A stretch of DNA of 30,000 bases from an uncultured bacterium (lineage in GTDB: Bacteria > Bacteroidota > Ignavibacteria > Ignavibacteriales > Melioribacteraceae): NCBI GenBank assembly GCA_937936675.1, contig CALDDL010000133.1, positions 1 through 30,000 of the forward strand, read 5' to 3'. Below the pieces are notes generated by a model. It was given only the letters and a program-made list of their open reading frames with translations. It was not told the origin of the DNA and searched no databases. The stretch's first letter is position 1. The number at the start of each line of letters is the position of its first letter. A program made the position numbers and the translations under genes. Of this stretch, positions 1 to 7,847 are shown in pieces.

Positions 1-1
1 T

Positions 2-343
2 GAAGACGGTCTTATTGCGCCTGCTCATTTAATTGAGCAAATTAATGATTCGGAATTAAAAGAATATGTTTTTAATCTCCTCTTTAATGAGGAAGAGATC
101 AGTCCAAAATGGTCTGAGCTATCACATAACGGCGAAATAAAAAAAGATAAAATTGAATATGCTATCGATACAATCAGACGCTTCAAAGTCAATCGCATTA
201 ATGAACAACTTTATGAATTAAATAAAAAAATCAGCGAGACTTCCGATAGCCAAGCAATTTATGAACTAATGAAATCAATAAAAGATTTAGAGGATGAAAA
301 ACGCCGTTTAATGCCTAATTCAAAAAATAATAACGAAGAATAG
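2..343 (+). CDS. dnaG: DNA primase DnaG, C-terminal fragment (cut by window edge)
   Basis: This is an open frame running in from the left edge and ending at TAG 341-343, giving the last 113 residues of a protein. The fragment is helical and charged. It contains a stretch where a subunit-like ending (NLLFNEEEISPKW) leads into helices with AIDTIRRFKVNRINEQLYEL followed by a charged tail. This pattern matches the C-terminal helicase-interacting part of bacterial DnaG primases of the Bacteroidota/Chlorobi type, where a KxAxDTIxxxK-like helix precedes a final charged helix. The catalytic TOPRIM and zinc domains lie outside the window, so the call rests on the tail alone. The GH13 gene begins 8 nt after the stop, so the two may share a transcript. 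A different protein with a similar helical tail remains possible. Confidence 0.65.
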   Translation, partial: EDGLIAPAHLIEQINDSELKEYVFNLLFNEEEISPKWSELSHNGEIKKDKIEYAIDTIRRFKVNRINEQLYELNKKISETSDSQAIYELMKSIKDLEDEKRRLMPNSKNNNEE

Positions 344-351
344 GTGAGGAT

Positions 352-1818
352 ATGAGAAAAAATTTATCGCTTTACGAAATTAATACCAGAGTATTTCTAA
401 AGAAATTTGCCGATAAAAGTGGCAATATAAATATCAGTTATGTCCCAGAATCATATTGGGATAGTCTCAAAGAAAAAGGTTTCGATTATATATGGCTTAT
501 GGGTGTTTGGAAAACATGTTCTTCGGCAATAGAAGGTTTTTGTTATGAAGAAGATTTAGTAAAAGCTTATTCAAAGGCATTAAAAGATTGGCAGAAGGAA
601 GACGTAATCGGCTCTCCTTATTCTATCGATTCTTATGAATTTAATCCCGCATTAGGAAGTACTGAAGATTTTTATAACGTAAAATCGTTGCTGAATAATA
701 AAGGGATGAAATTGATATTAGATTTCGTTCCGAATCACCTTAGCGTCCACACACACCTGCTTAAAACAAATCCCGAAATTTTCCTCGAGGCTTCCGAAGA
801 AAATTATAATACCGATAACCATACTTTTTTTAAGTCGGATAACGGGAAGTATTATGCTCACGGAAGAGACCCATTTTTCCCCGCTTGGCAGGATACGGTT
901 CAGATTAATTATTATAGTTTAGAAGCCCGCAAATTTATGGATAACGTACTTCTCGATCTCACTGATGTATGCGATGGTTTAAGATGCGATATGGCGATGC
1001 TTGTTCTTAATAATACTTTTTATAGCACATGGGTTGGCGCACTTAAAAATTATCCTCGTCCCGAAAAAGATTATTGGGCTGATACGATCGCAAAGATAAA
1101 AGCTAAGAGAGAAGATTTTATAATGATTGCCGAAGCCTATTGGGACCTTGAATGGGTAATGCAACAGCAAGGTTTTGATTATACTTATGATAAGACTCTT
1201 ACCGAGCGAATCCGTTCCGGTTATATTGATGCTATTAAAGGTCATCTCCAAGCCGATACCGAATATCAACAAAAATCTGTTCGCTTCCTCGAGAACCATG
1301 ATGAAGAGAGAACTCTTTCGATTATGAATTGCGAACGCAATAAAACTGCTTCGGCTATTATTGCTACAATTCAGGGACTAAAACTCTATAACGATGGACA
1401 GCTCGAAGGAAGAAAAATTAAACTACCCGTTCAGCTCGGTAGAGAATGGGCTGAAACTGAAAATAAACTCCTTAAAGCTCATTATGATAAATTACTTTCC
1501 ATTACAAAAGCGGAAATTTTTAAGTCGGGCAAATGGACTCTCCTAGAACCAGAACCCGGTTGGGATGGAAATTTTACTTATGTTAATATGCTCTCGTGGC
1601 TTTGGACTTATAAAGACGAACATCGCCTTGTAGTGATTAATCATTCCGAGACTCTTTCTAAATGCAGAATAAAATTGAGCCTTGAGGGATTCCCCGAAGA
1701 GGTCGAATTCATTGATTTGATGAATGATAAAACTTATTTGCGTTCAGCCGAGGAAATAAATAGTATCGGTCTATATGTGGAACTAAAGCCGTTCAACACA
1801 CATATTTTCAAATTCTAA
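352..1818 (+). CDS. GH13 alpha-amylase-family glycoside hydrolase
   Basis: The 488-residue protein hydrolyses or transfers alpha-glucosidic bonds. The four conserved GH13 regions are visible in order: DFVPNH (124-129), GLRCDMAM with the nucleophile Asp213, IAEAYW with the acid/base Glu261, and FLENHDEE with the transition-state Asp317. A (beta/alpha)8 barrel occupies roughly residues 1-390 and a short beta-type C-terminal domain about 400-488. There is no signal peptide, so a cytosolic role on maltodextrin or glycogen is likely (inference). The ATG at 352 is preceded by a GGTGAGG ribosome site. The exact specificity (amylase, maltodextrin glucosidase, transglycosylase) cannot be told from the motifs. 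It follows dnaG by 8 nt and is closed by an intrinsic terminator. Confidence 0.9.
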   Translation: MRKNLSLYEINTRVFLKKFADKSGNINISYVPESYWDSLKEKGFDYIWLMGVWKTCSSAIEGFCYEEDLVKAYSKALKDWQKEDVIGSPYSIDSYEFNPALGSTEDFYNVKSLLNNKGMKLILDFVPNHLSVHTHLLKTNPEIFLEASEENYNTDNHTFFKSDNGKYYAHGRDPFFPAWQDTVQINYYSLEARKFMDNVLLDLTDVCDGLRCDMAMLVLNNTFYSTWVGALKNYPRPEKDYWADTIAKIKAKREDFIMIAEAYWDLEWVMQQQGFDYTYDKTLTERIRSGYIDAIKGHLQADTEYQQKSVRFLENHDEERTLSIMNCERNKTASAIIATIQGLKLYNDGQLEGRKIKLPVQLGREWAETENKLLKAHYDKLLSITKAEIFKSGKWTLLEPEPGWDGNFTYVNMLSWLWTYKDEHRLVVINHSETLSKCRIKLSLEGFPEEVEFIDLMNDKTYLRSAEEINSIGLYVELKPFNTHIFKF

Positions 1819-1853
1819 TATCTACCGGCGAAATGGAAATTTTTATAAATAAT

Positions 1854-1878
1854 TTGCTCCCGCTATAAACGGGAGCAA
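1854..1878. terminator. Bidirectional intrinsic terminator between convergent genes
   Basis: A perfect 9-bp stem, TTGCTCCCG pairing with CGGGAGCAA, encloses a 7-nt loop. It is followed on the + strand by AATAATTTTTT. It lies between the end of the GH13 gene and the stop of the minus-strand secreted protein, so it can end both transcripts. The U-rich tail is better on the + side. Confidence 0.85.
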
Positions 1879-1885
1879 TAATTTT

Positions 1886-2845
1886 TTAGAAAACGAATGT
1901 AACTCCGAACTTGAATGTTTCATAAGTAAGCGGTGTTTCTGTATTGAAGGGCCAGTTCATATTATCTTTCTTTAATGCATAAAAAGCATAAGAATAAGCA
2001 CTCTTAAGAATTACGTTTATTATCGGAGCCGCTGCAGGAGATGAATTCATTACTCTTTCAATAAAATATTCCAATGCGCCTTTGCCTGTTTCTTCAATTA
2101 CTAAACTGCCAAGATGTTTCCAAAATAAATGACGAGGAAAAATTACCGCAGCTTCATAACCGGCACTTATAGATACAACACTTGCAGTTTCAAATCGTAC
2201 TCCACCTTCAACGAGCGTACCAAATCTAAAATCTTTATCATAACGCTGTAAAATTTTATAATCGTTATAAGAATTTTGACCCGGTCTAGGGAAATAATCA
2301 TCCAATGGTGTAATCCAAATTCCTGCCGGATAATCTTCCATCTCCACTCTAGTCCATACAAATCCGGATTGAGTATATGGAAGTATTGATAATGCGCCTA
2401 AATCGTATCCGTAACCTTCTCTCTTGCCGATACCGAAACGCCAATTATCAAAAGGCAGCTCGGTGATTTTTCTCTCTTGAGAACTTAATCGTGATGCTAC
2501 ATGAGATACGAAAACAAAACTTTCATTGAAATCAACTATATTATTATCATCGGCACTTCCAATATCGCTATAACCGAGTTTTAATTCCCACGAACCTGCC
2601 GAAGCAAATTTAGAAAACATATCTTTATGTTTATAGTCTCCGATGCCATAATTTAATTCTATAAATGGACGGTCGAATTTCCAATTCAGCCAATCGTATC
2701 CGTTCCATTCCCAATTGTGTGCCCAGCCGTAATCATCATCGTCATCGGTTGTGCCCCAATCGTCTTCATCTTCATCTTGTGCGGATAAATTAATTGTTAG
2801 CGCTAAACTGAATATAAATATTAGTGTAAGCCATTTCTTAGGCAT
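1886..2845 (-). CDS. Secreted barrel-like protein with Asp/Trp-rich N-terminus
   Basis: Family not recognised. The 319-residue product begins with a signal peptide (MPKKW, hydrophobic core, likely cleavage after SAQ at residue 23). The mature N-terminus is very acidic: 11 of residues 24-38 are Asp or Glu. It is followed by a Trp-rich patch with Trp at 30, 41, 45, 47, 52 and 55. The remainder alternates aromatic and polar residues and ends in GVTFVF, a terminal Phe typical of outer-membrane beta-barrels. An outer-membrane location is therefore inferred. The start at 2845 has a strong GGGGAGGG ribosome site. It is the last gene of the minus-strand block after the response regulator, with a 73-nt gap between them that could hold its own promoter. 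Confidence 0.8.
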   Translation of the reverse strand: MPKKWLTLIFIFSLALTINLSAQDEDEDDWGTTDDDDDYGWAHNWEWNGYDWLNWKFDRPFIELNYGIGDYKHKDMFSKFASAGSWELKLGYSDIGSADDNNIVDFNESFVFVSHVASRLSSQERKITELPFDNWRFGIGKREGYGYDLGALSILPYTQSGFVWTRVEMEDYPAGIWITPLDDYFPRPGQNSYNDYKILQRYDKDFRFGTLVEGGVRFETASVVSISAGYEAAVIFPRHLFWKHLGSLVIEETGKGALEYFIERVMNSSPAAAPIINVILKSAYSYAFYALKKDNMNWPFNTETPLTYETFKFGVTFVF

Positions 2846-2918
2846 AGTCCCTCCCCTTGAGATTTATTTTATCTGAAGTTTAGACGAAAGAATAGTTAGA
2901 AATGTTACATTTCTAAAA

Positions 2919-3326
2919 TTAGCTTATTTTGATACCCGATTTTTTTTCTAATGTTTTTACTAAAGTATCCATTAGAACTTCGTTTTGAACGGGCTTAGTA
3001 ATAAAAACATCTACACCTGCATTATAAGCATTATCTTTATCGCGCTGGAATGCGTGAGCCGAGAGACCCACTATCGGCATGTTTTTATAAGTAGGATTTT
3101 CTCTTAATTCTTTTGTTAATTGAAGCCCGTCTTTTTTTCCTCTTAATGAGATATCCATTAATATGATATCAAATTTTTGTTCAGCTAATTTTTGATAAAA
3201 AGTATCGGCTGAATCGCAAATCTCTAATTCAAATTTTCTTTTCAAAAATATCTGAAGAAATTTCTGATTTTCGTAATCATCTTCTACAATTAGTAATTTC
3301 GGTTTGTTTGGTGTTTCAACGGACAT
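2919..3326 (-). CDS. Single-domain response regulator (CheY-like receiver)
   Basis: The 135-residue protein is a receiver domain and nothing more. The acidic pair Glu16/Asp17 follows LLIV, the phospho-acceptor is Asp58 in ILMDIS, the switch Ser89 sits in GLSAHA, and the conserved Lys111 is in ITKP. No DNA-binding, enzymatic or other output domain is present. It must therefore act by protein contact or in a phosphorelay, and receivers of this sort often serve hybrid histidine kinases. No kinase gene is in the window. It lies 61 nt downstream of carB on the same strand with no clear terminator between them, so read-through from carAB is possible. A functional tie to carbamoyl-phosphate synthesis is not implied. 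Confidence 0.93.
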   Translation of the reverse strand: MSVETPNKPKLLIVEDDYENQKFLQIFLKRKFELEICDSADTFYQKLAEQKFDIILMDISLRGKKDGLQLTKELRENPTYKNMPIVGLSAHAFQRDKDNAYNAGVDVFITKPVQNEVLMDTLVKTLEKKSGIKIS

Positions 3327-3387
3327 ATTATTCCACTTGTTTGTGTATCAACTTTCTAAAAATACTAAATAGATTGACAAAAAAAAA

Positions 3388-6300
3388 CTAATATTCATTC
3401 CAACTTTTTATTTGAAGGTCATTAAGGCTCTTTTCCGAGAGAGCTTCTCCCAAACGCATTGCCAATTGACGGTTCGTAATTAATGGAATTTTATAATCCA
3501 CAGCCGTCCTTCTGATTATATAATCGTTAGTTAATTCTTCTTCTTGGAAATTTTTCGGAATATTTATTACTAAATCGATCTTGCCTTGTTTAATATAATC
3601 AGCCGCATTAGGAGAACCTCCTTTAAGAGGCCAGTTTAATATCTCCACGGGTATATCATTTGATTTCATAAATTTTGCCGTGCCCGATGTGGCATAAAGT
3701 TTCACTCCGAGCTTTAAGAACGAGCGGCATGTCTCTAATAATTCCGCTTTCGATTCTATCGAACCAGATGAAATTAATATCGACTTAATCGGGAATTTAT
3801 ACCCTACGGATATAAGTGCCTTTAAGAACGCTTCACTAAAATCATCACCGAGACAGGCGACTTCACCCGTAGATGCCATCTCCACTCCCGTGGTCGGATC
3901 CGCACCCTCTAAACGAGTAAATGAAAATTCCGGTGCTTTCACTCCTACATAATCGTAATTAAAATTCATATTGTCATCTATCGGCACTTTCACACCCGTT
4001 ATTACTTTTGCAGCAATCTCAATAAAATTTTTCTTTAATGTCTTTGATACAAAAGGGAAACTTCTTGATGCACGAAGATTACATTCTATCACTTTTACTC
4101 TGTTCTCTTTTGCAATATACTGGATATTAAAAGGTCCATTAATATTAAGCGATTTTGCAATCTTAGCAGATATATCTCTTATCTGTCTCATTGTTTCGAG
4201 ATATGTTCTCTGCGGAGGAAGAACTAATGTGGCATCCCCTGAATGGACACCAGCATTTTCCACATGTTCTGAAATTGCAGAACATACAATTTTCCCATTC
4301 TGTGCTACGGCATCAAATTCCAATTCCTTTGCATTAACCAAATATTTTGATATTACAACAGGATGCTCATTTGATACATCCACAGCTTTATGAAGGAATT
4401 TTATCAATTCATTATCATCGGTGGCAATTGCCATTGCCGCACCGCTTAATACATAAGAGGGACGTACCAAAACCGGATATCCTACTTTCTTGGCAAATTC
4501 CACAGCATCCTGAACTGCGCTAAGCTCTCTCCATTCCGGCTGTTCGATCTCAAGTTTATCCAACATGGAAGAAAATTTACTTCTATCCTCCGCCATATCG
4601 ATTGAATCGGTGGATGTACCAAGTATCTTTATCCCCACGTTTCTTAATTTTGCAGAAAGATTATTTGGAGTCTGCCCTCCCATTGCAACTATTACACCCT
4701 TAGGATTCGTTGCCCTGTAAATTTCATAAATTGTTTCTACTGTAAGTTCTTCAAAAAAGAGTGCATCCGATTCATCATAATCAGTGCTAACGGTTTCGGG
4801 ATTACAATTAATCATAATAGTTTTGTAACCCATCTCTCTTAAAGATTTACCCGTTACCACACAGCACCAATCGAATTCAACAGAACTACCGATCCGATAC
4901 GGTCCCGATCCGAGAATAACAATCGAATTTTTTAATTTCAGTTCAGAATCGCTCGCCTCGCAATTATATGTTAGATAAAGATAATTGGTCTTTGCCGGAA
5001 ATTCTGCCGCAAGTGTATCGATATGTTCTATCTTTGGTCGTAATCCGAATTTTGCTCTTTTTAAATAAACATCGTGAGCATCGATTTCTAAAATATTTGC
5101 AATCTGCCGATCGGAGAATCCAAACTGTTTTGCTTTTAGCAAAAATGCTTTATCCATTTTTTTGAAATCTTGCTCTTTAATTTTCTTCTCCATATCCACA
5201 ATGTTCTGAATCTTATAGAGAAACCATTTATTAATATGAGTAAGATTAAAAATCCAATCCACCGAGTAACCCGATTTTAATGCTTGTACGACTGCGAAGA
5301 TTCTCTCTTCGGTGGGATTGCTAAGAGCATATTCCAGATCCTCAAAATCAAATTTCGTTCTGCTAGCCGTTATTCCATCTACACTTATATCTAGCATCCT
5401 CATCGATTTTTGGAATGCCTCTTCAAACTTACGCCCGATAGCCATTACTTCACCTACCGATTTCATCGAAGAGCCAAGTTGTTTTTTTACAAATCGGAAT
5501 TTCTTCAAGTCCCATCGAGGTACTTTTATTACAATATAATCAAGAGCAGGTTCAAAGAACGCACTCGTATTTTTAGTTATCGAATTTGGAAGCTCATGTA
5601 ATCCATAACCTAAAGCGAGCTTTGCCGCCACGAATGCTAATGGATATCCCGTTGCCTTGGAGGCAAGTGCCGAGCTTCGTGATAAACGAGCATTTACTTC
5701 AATTACGCGATAATCCTCCGAATTCATATCTAGCGCATATTGAATATTGCATTCGCCTACAATTCCAAGATGGCGAATGGTTCTGATAGCTATCTCTCTT
5801 AATTTATGAAACTCTGTATTCGATAAAGTCTGCGATGGAGCAACAACCATACTCTCGCCCGTATGAATTCCCATCGGATCGATATTTTCCATATTACAAA
5901 CCGTAATACAGTTGTCATATTTGTCTCTTACTACTTCATATTCAATTTCGCGCCAGCCTTCGAGATATTCTTCTACAAGAATTTGTGATGAATATGAAAG
6001 AGCGCGGGATGCTAATTTTTTTAATTCAGATGCATTGCGGCAGATACCCGATCCAAGTCCCCCGAGAGCATAAGCAATTCTTATGATTACGGGAAAGCCG
6101 ATCTTCTTTGCATAATCGAGTGCGTCTTCCACGCTATTGACGGCTTTACTCTGTGGATATTTTACATCTATCTCACTTAATTTTTGACAGAATTTCTGAC
6201 GGTCTTCGGAATTCTCGATTGCTTCAATCTGAGTGCCAAGTACTTCTACATTATATTTCTTGAGGATGCCGAGCTTCTCTAAAGCAAGTCCGCTATTCAA

Positions 6301-6579
6301 TGCCGTCTGCCCGCCAAATCCCAGCATTATTCCATCGGGTTTTTCTTTCTTAATTACTTCTTCTATAAAATGTGTATTTATCGGAAGAAGATATACTCTA
6401 TCGGCTATGTAATCAGAAGTCTGAATCGTTGCTATATTCGGATTAATTAAAACGGTATATATTCCCTCTTCTTTAAGAGCCTTAATACATTGGCTTCCTG
6501 AATAATCAAATTCACCTGCTTCTCCGATTTTTAGAGCGGAACTCCCGATTATTAATACTTTTTTGAATTTTGTTTTCAC
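3388..6579 (-). CDS. carB: Carbamoyl-phosphate synthase large subunit
   Basis: The 1063-residue subunit makes carbamoyl phosphate from bicarbonate, ATP and ammonia delivered by CarA, feeding pyrimidine and arginine synthesis. Two homologous ATP-grasp halves are visible. The first has GFGGQTALN (88-95) and IEVNARLSRSSALASKATGYP (from about 293); the second has AMGGQTPNN, VRPSYVLSGAAM and ECNLRASRSFPFVSKT. The last ~130 residues form the MGS-like allosteric domain. In the first half, the glycine loop reads ALGGLGSGIC, the form familiar from eukaryotic CAD-type synthases, rather than the GGxGGG of E. coli. Length is near the usual ~1070. Translation starts at GTG 6579, overlapping the carA stop by 4 nt (GTGA), which points to translational coupling. 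Confidence 0.97.
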   Translation of the reverse strand: MKTKFKKVLIIGSSALKIGEAGEFDYSGSQCIKALKEEGIYTVLINPNIATIQTSDYIADRVYLLPINTHFIEEVIKKEKPDGIMLGFGGQTALNSGLALEKLGILKKYNVEVLGTQIEAIENSEDRQKFCQKLSEIDVKYPQSKAVNSVEDALDYAKKIGFPVIIRIAYALGGLGSGICRNASELKKLASRALSYSSQILVEEYLEGWREIEYEVVRDKYDNCITVCNMENIDPMGIHTGESMVVAPSQTLSNTEFHKLREIAIRTIRHLGIVGECNIQYALDMNSEDYRVIEVNARLSRSSALASKATGYPLAFVAAKLALGYGLHELPNSITKNTSAFFEPALDYIVIKVPRWDLKKFRFVKKQLGSSMKSVGEVMAIGRKFEEAFQKSMRMLDISVDGITASRTKFDFEDLEYALSNPTEERIFAVVQALKSGYSVDWIFNLTHINKWFLYKIQNIVDMEKKIKEQDFKKMDKAFLLKAKQFGFSDRQIANILEIDAHDVYLKRAKFGLRPKIEHIDTLAAEFPAKTNYLYLTYNCEASDSELKLKNSIVILGSGPYRIGSSVEFDWCCVVTGKSLREMGYKTIMINCNPETVSTDYDESDALFFEELTVETIYEIYRATNPKGVIVAMGGQTPNNLSAKLRNVGIKILGTSTDSIDMAEDRSKFSSMLDKLEIEQPEWRELSAVQDAVEFAKKVGYPVLVRPSYVLSGAAMAIATDDNELIKFLHKAVDVSNEHPVVISKYLVNAKELEFDAVAQNGKIVCSAISEHVENAGVHSGDATLVLPPQRTYLETMRQIRDISAKIAKSLNINGPFNIQYIAKENRVKVIECNLRASRSFPFVSKTLKKNFIEIAAKVITGVKVPIDDNMNFNYDYVGVKAPEFSFTRLEGADPTTGVEMASTGEVACLGDDFSEAFLKALISVGYKFPIKSILISSGSIESKAELLETCRSFLKLGVKLYATSGTAKFMKSNDIPVEILNWPLKGGSPNAADYIKQGKIDLVINIPKNFQEEELTNDYIIRRTAVDYKIPLITNRQLAMRLGEALSEKSLNDLQIKSWNEY

Positions 6580-7658
6580 TTTAAGTCCTTGATAAATTCA
6601 TCGAAAATAAATTCAGTATCCACAGGTCCCGGTGCTGCTTCGGGATGGAATTGGACACTCCTAAATGGAAGTTTATTATGCTTGATTCCTTCGTTAGAAC
6701 CGTCATTAAGATTCTCGAACCAAACGCTCCACCCTTTCGGAAGTCTTTTGGTATCTACTGCAAAACTATGATTCTGTGACGTGATATAACATTTATTTGA
6801 GCCGGCTTCTTTTACGGGCTGGTTTTGACTTCTATGACCATATTTTAATTTATATGTTTTTGCACCTGCAGCCAAAGCTAGTATTTGATGACCCATACAG
6901 ATTCCTAATATCGGAGCTTCTTTTGCTATTAATTGTTTAGCCGTTTTCACTATCTCTTTATATACTATCGGATTTCCCGGTCCGTTCGATAAAACCACAC
7001 CATCATATTCTTCGCCGCTTATATCATAATTATAGGGAACTCTAAATACTTCCACTTTTCTCGAAATCAGATTTTCTATAATGCTTTTCTTACAGCCGCA
7101 ATCTATAAGTAGTACTCTCTTCTTTCCTTTGCCGAGAATTTCAGGCTTTTGTACTGTTACTTTAGAAATTAGATGGTCGATATCGGGATCGTAAAACTTA
7201 GCCGGTTCGCTATCGACTATTATTTTACCAAGCATCGTCCCATGCTCACGAATAAGCTTTGTCAATCTCCTTGTATCAATTCCGCATAGTCCGGGAACAT
7301 TATATTTCTCAAGCCATGAAGAAAGACTCTGTGCCGAATTCCAATGATTAAACTCTTCGGAATTTTCAGAAACAATTAATGCCTGTATTTGAATTTTATG
7401 CGATTCAAAATTTTCGGGCAATTTCTCGATTATTGAATCTGCGGGAATGCCGTAATTGCCGATTAATGGAAATGTGAAAACTAATATCTGTCCTTTATAT
7501 GATGGATCAGTCAACGTTTCGGGGTATCCTACCATTCCGGTATTAAAGACCACCTCGCCCGATGTCGATTCCGGTAGTCCGAAAACAAATCCCGGAAATT
7601 CACTTCCATCTTCTAATAAAAGTTTCCCTATGCGTGTTATGTTGAAAGTGCGGTTCAC
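6576..7658 (-). CDS. carA: Carbamoyl-phosphate synthase small (glutaminase) subunit
   Basis: The 360-residue protein releases ammonia from glutamine and channels it to CarB. An N-terminal CarA domain (about 8-140, with FNTGMVGYPETLTDPSYKGQ-like core) precedes a class I glutamine amidotransferase domain. The triad is visible: Cys254 in LGICMGHQ, His338 and Glu340 in VQFHPE. SQNHSFAVD (294-302) is also standard. The loop SNGPGNP (224-230) carries Asn where Asp is common. The start is GTG at 7658 with a GGTGA ribosome site 7-12 nt upstream; no better ATG is available without losing the conserved N-terminus. It is the first gene of the carAB unit and is divergent from the TonB-dependent receptor gene, so promoters for both must lie in 7659-7847. 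Confidence 0.97.
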   Translation of the reverse strand: MNRTFNITRIGKLLLEDGSEFPGFVFGLPESTSGEVVFNTGMVGYPETLTDPSYKGQILVFTFPLIGNYGIPADSIIEKLPENFESHKIQIQALIVSENSEEFNHWNSAQSLSSWLEKYNVPGLCGIDTRRLTKLIREHGTMLGKIIVDSEPAKFYDPDIDHLISKVTVQKPEILGKGKKRVLLIDCGCKKSIIENLISRKVEVFRVPYNYDISGEEYDGVVLSNGPGNPIVYKEIVKTAKQLIAKEAPILGICMGHQILALAAGAKTYKLKYGHRSQNQPVKEAGSNKCYITSQNHSFAVDTKRLPKGWSVWFENLNDGSNEGIKHNKLPFRSVQFHPEAAPGPVDTEFIFDEFIKDLK

Positions 7659-7815
7659 TATTCTTCACCTTCTTTCTTATTATTAAGAGTAATTTTGGGT
7701 GTGATATTGTAGAATTGCGTAGAAAATATCGGCGAAATTTATAAAAAATTTTTATTTAATGCAGAAAAAAAGAGATAAAATTTGGTATGGTTTACTAATT
7801 TGTATTTTCGTTATT

Positions 7816-7823
7816 TATCTTTG
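7816..7823 (+). promoter_or_regulatory. Possible Bacteroidota-type -7 element for the receptor gene
   Basis: TATCTTTG matches the TAnnTTTG -7 consensus used by the primary sigma factor of Bacteroidota. It lies 24 nt upstream of the receptor ATG. No TTG stands at the expected -33 distance, so the site is only suggestive. Confidence 0.3.
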
Positions 7824-7847
7824 TATTTATTTTATTTGTGGGGGAAT

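Noticed and set aside
3971..4393. Open frame of 140 codons on the + strand inside carB
   Set aside because: It lies wholly antisense to a confident carB, shows no family motifs, and has the composition of a reverse-complement shadow.
7782..7847. Longer TonB-dependent receptor N-terminus
   Set aside because: The added 22 residues precede a perfect signal peptide and the internal ATG at 7848 has a strong ribosome site; the upstream part also covers the likely promoter.
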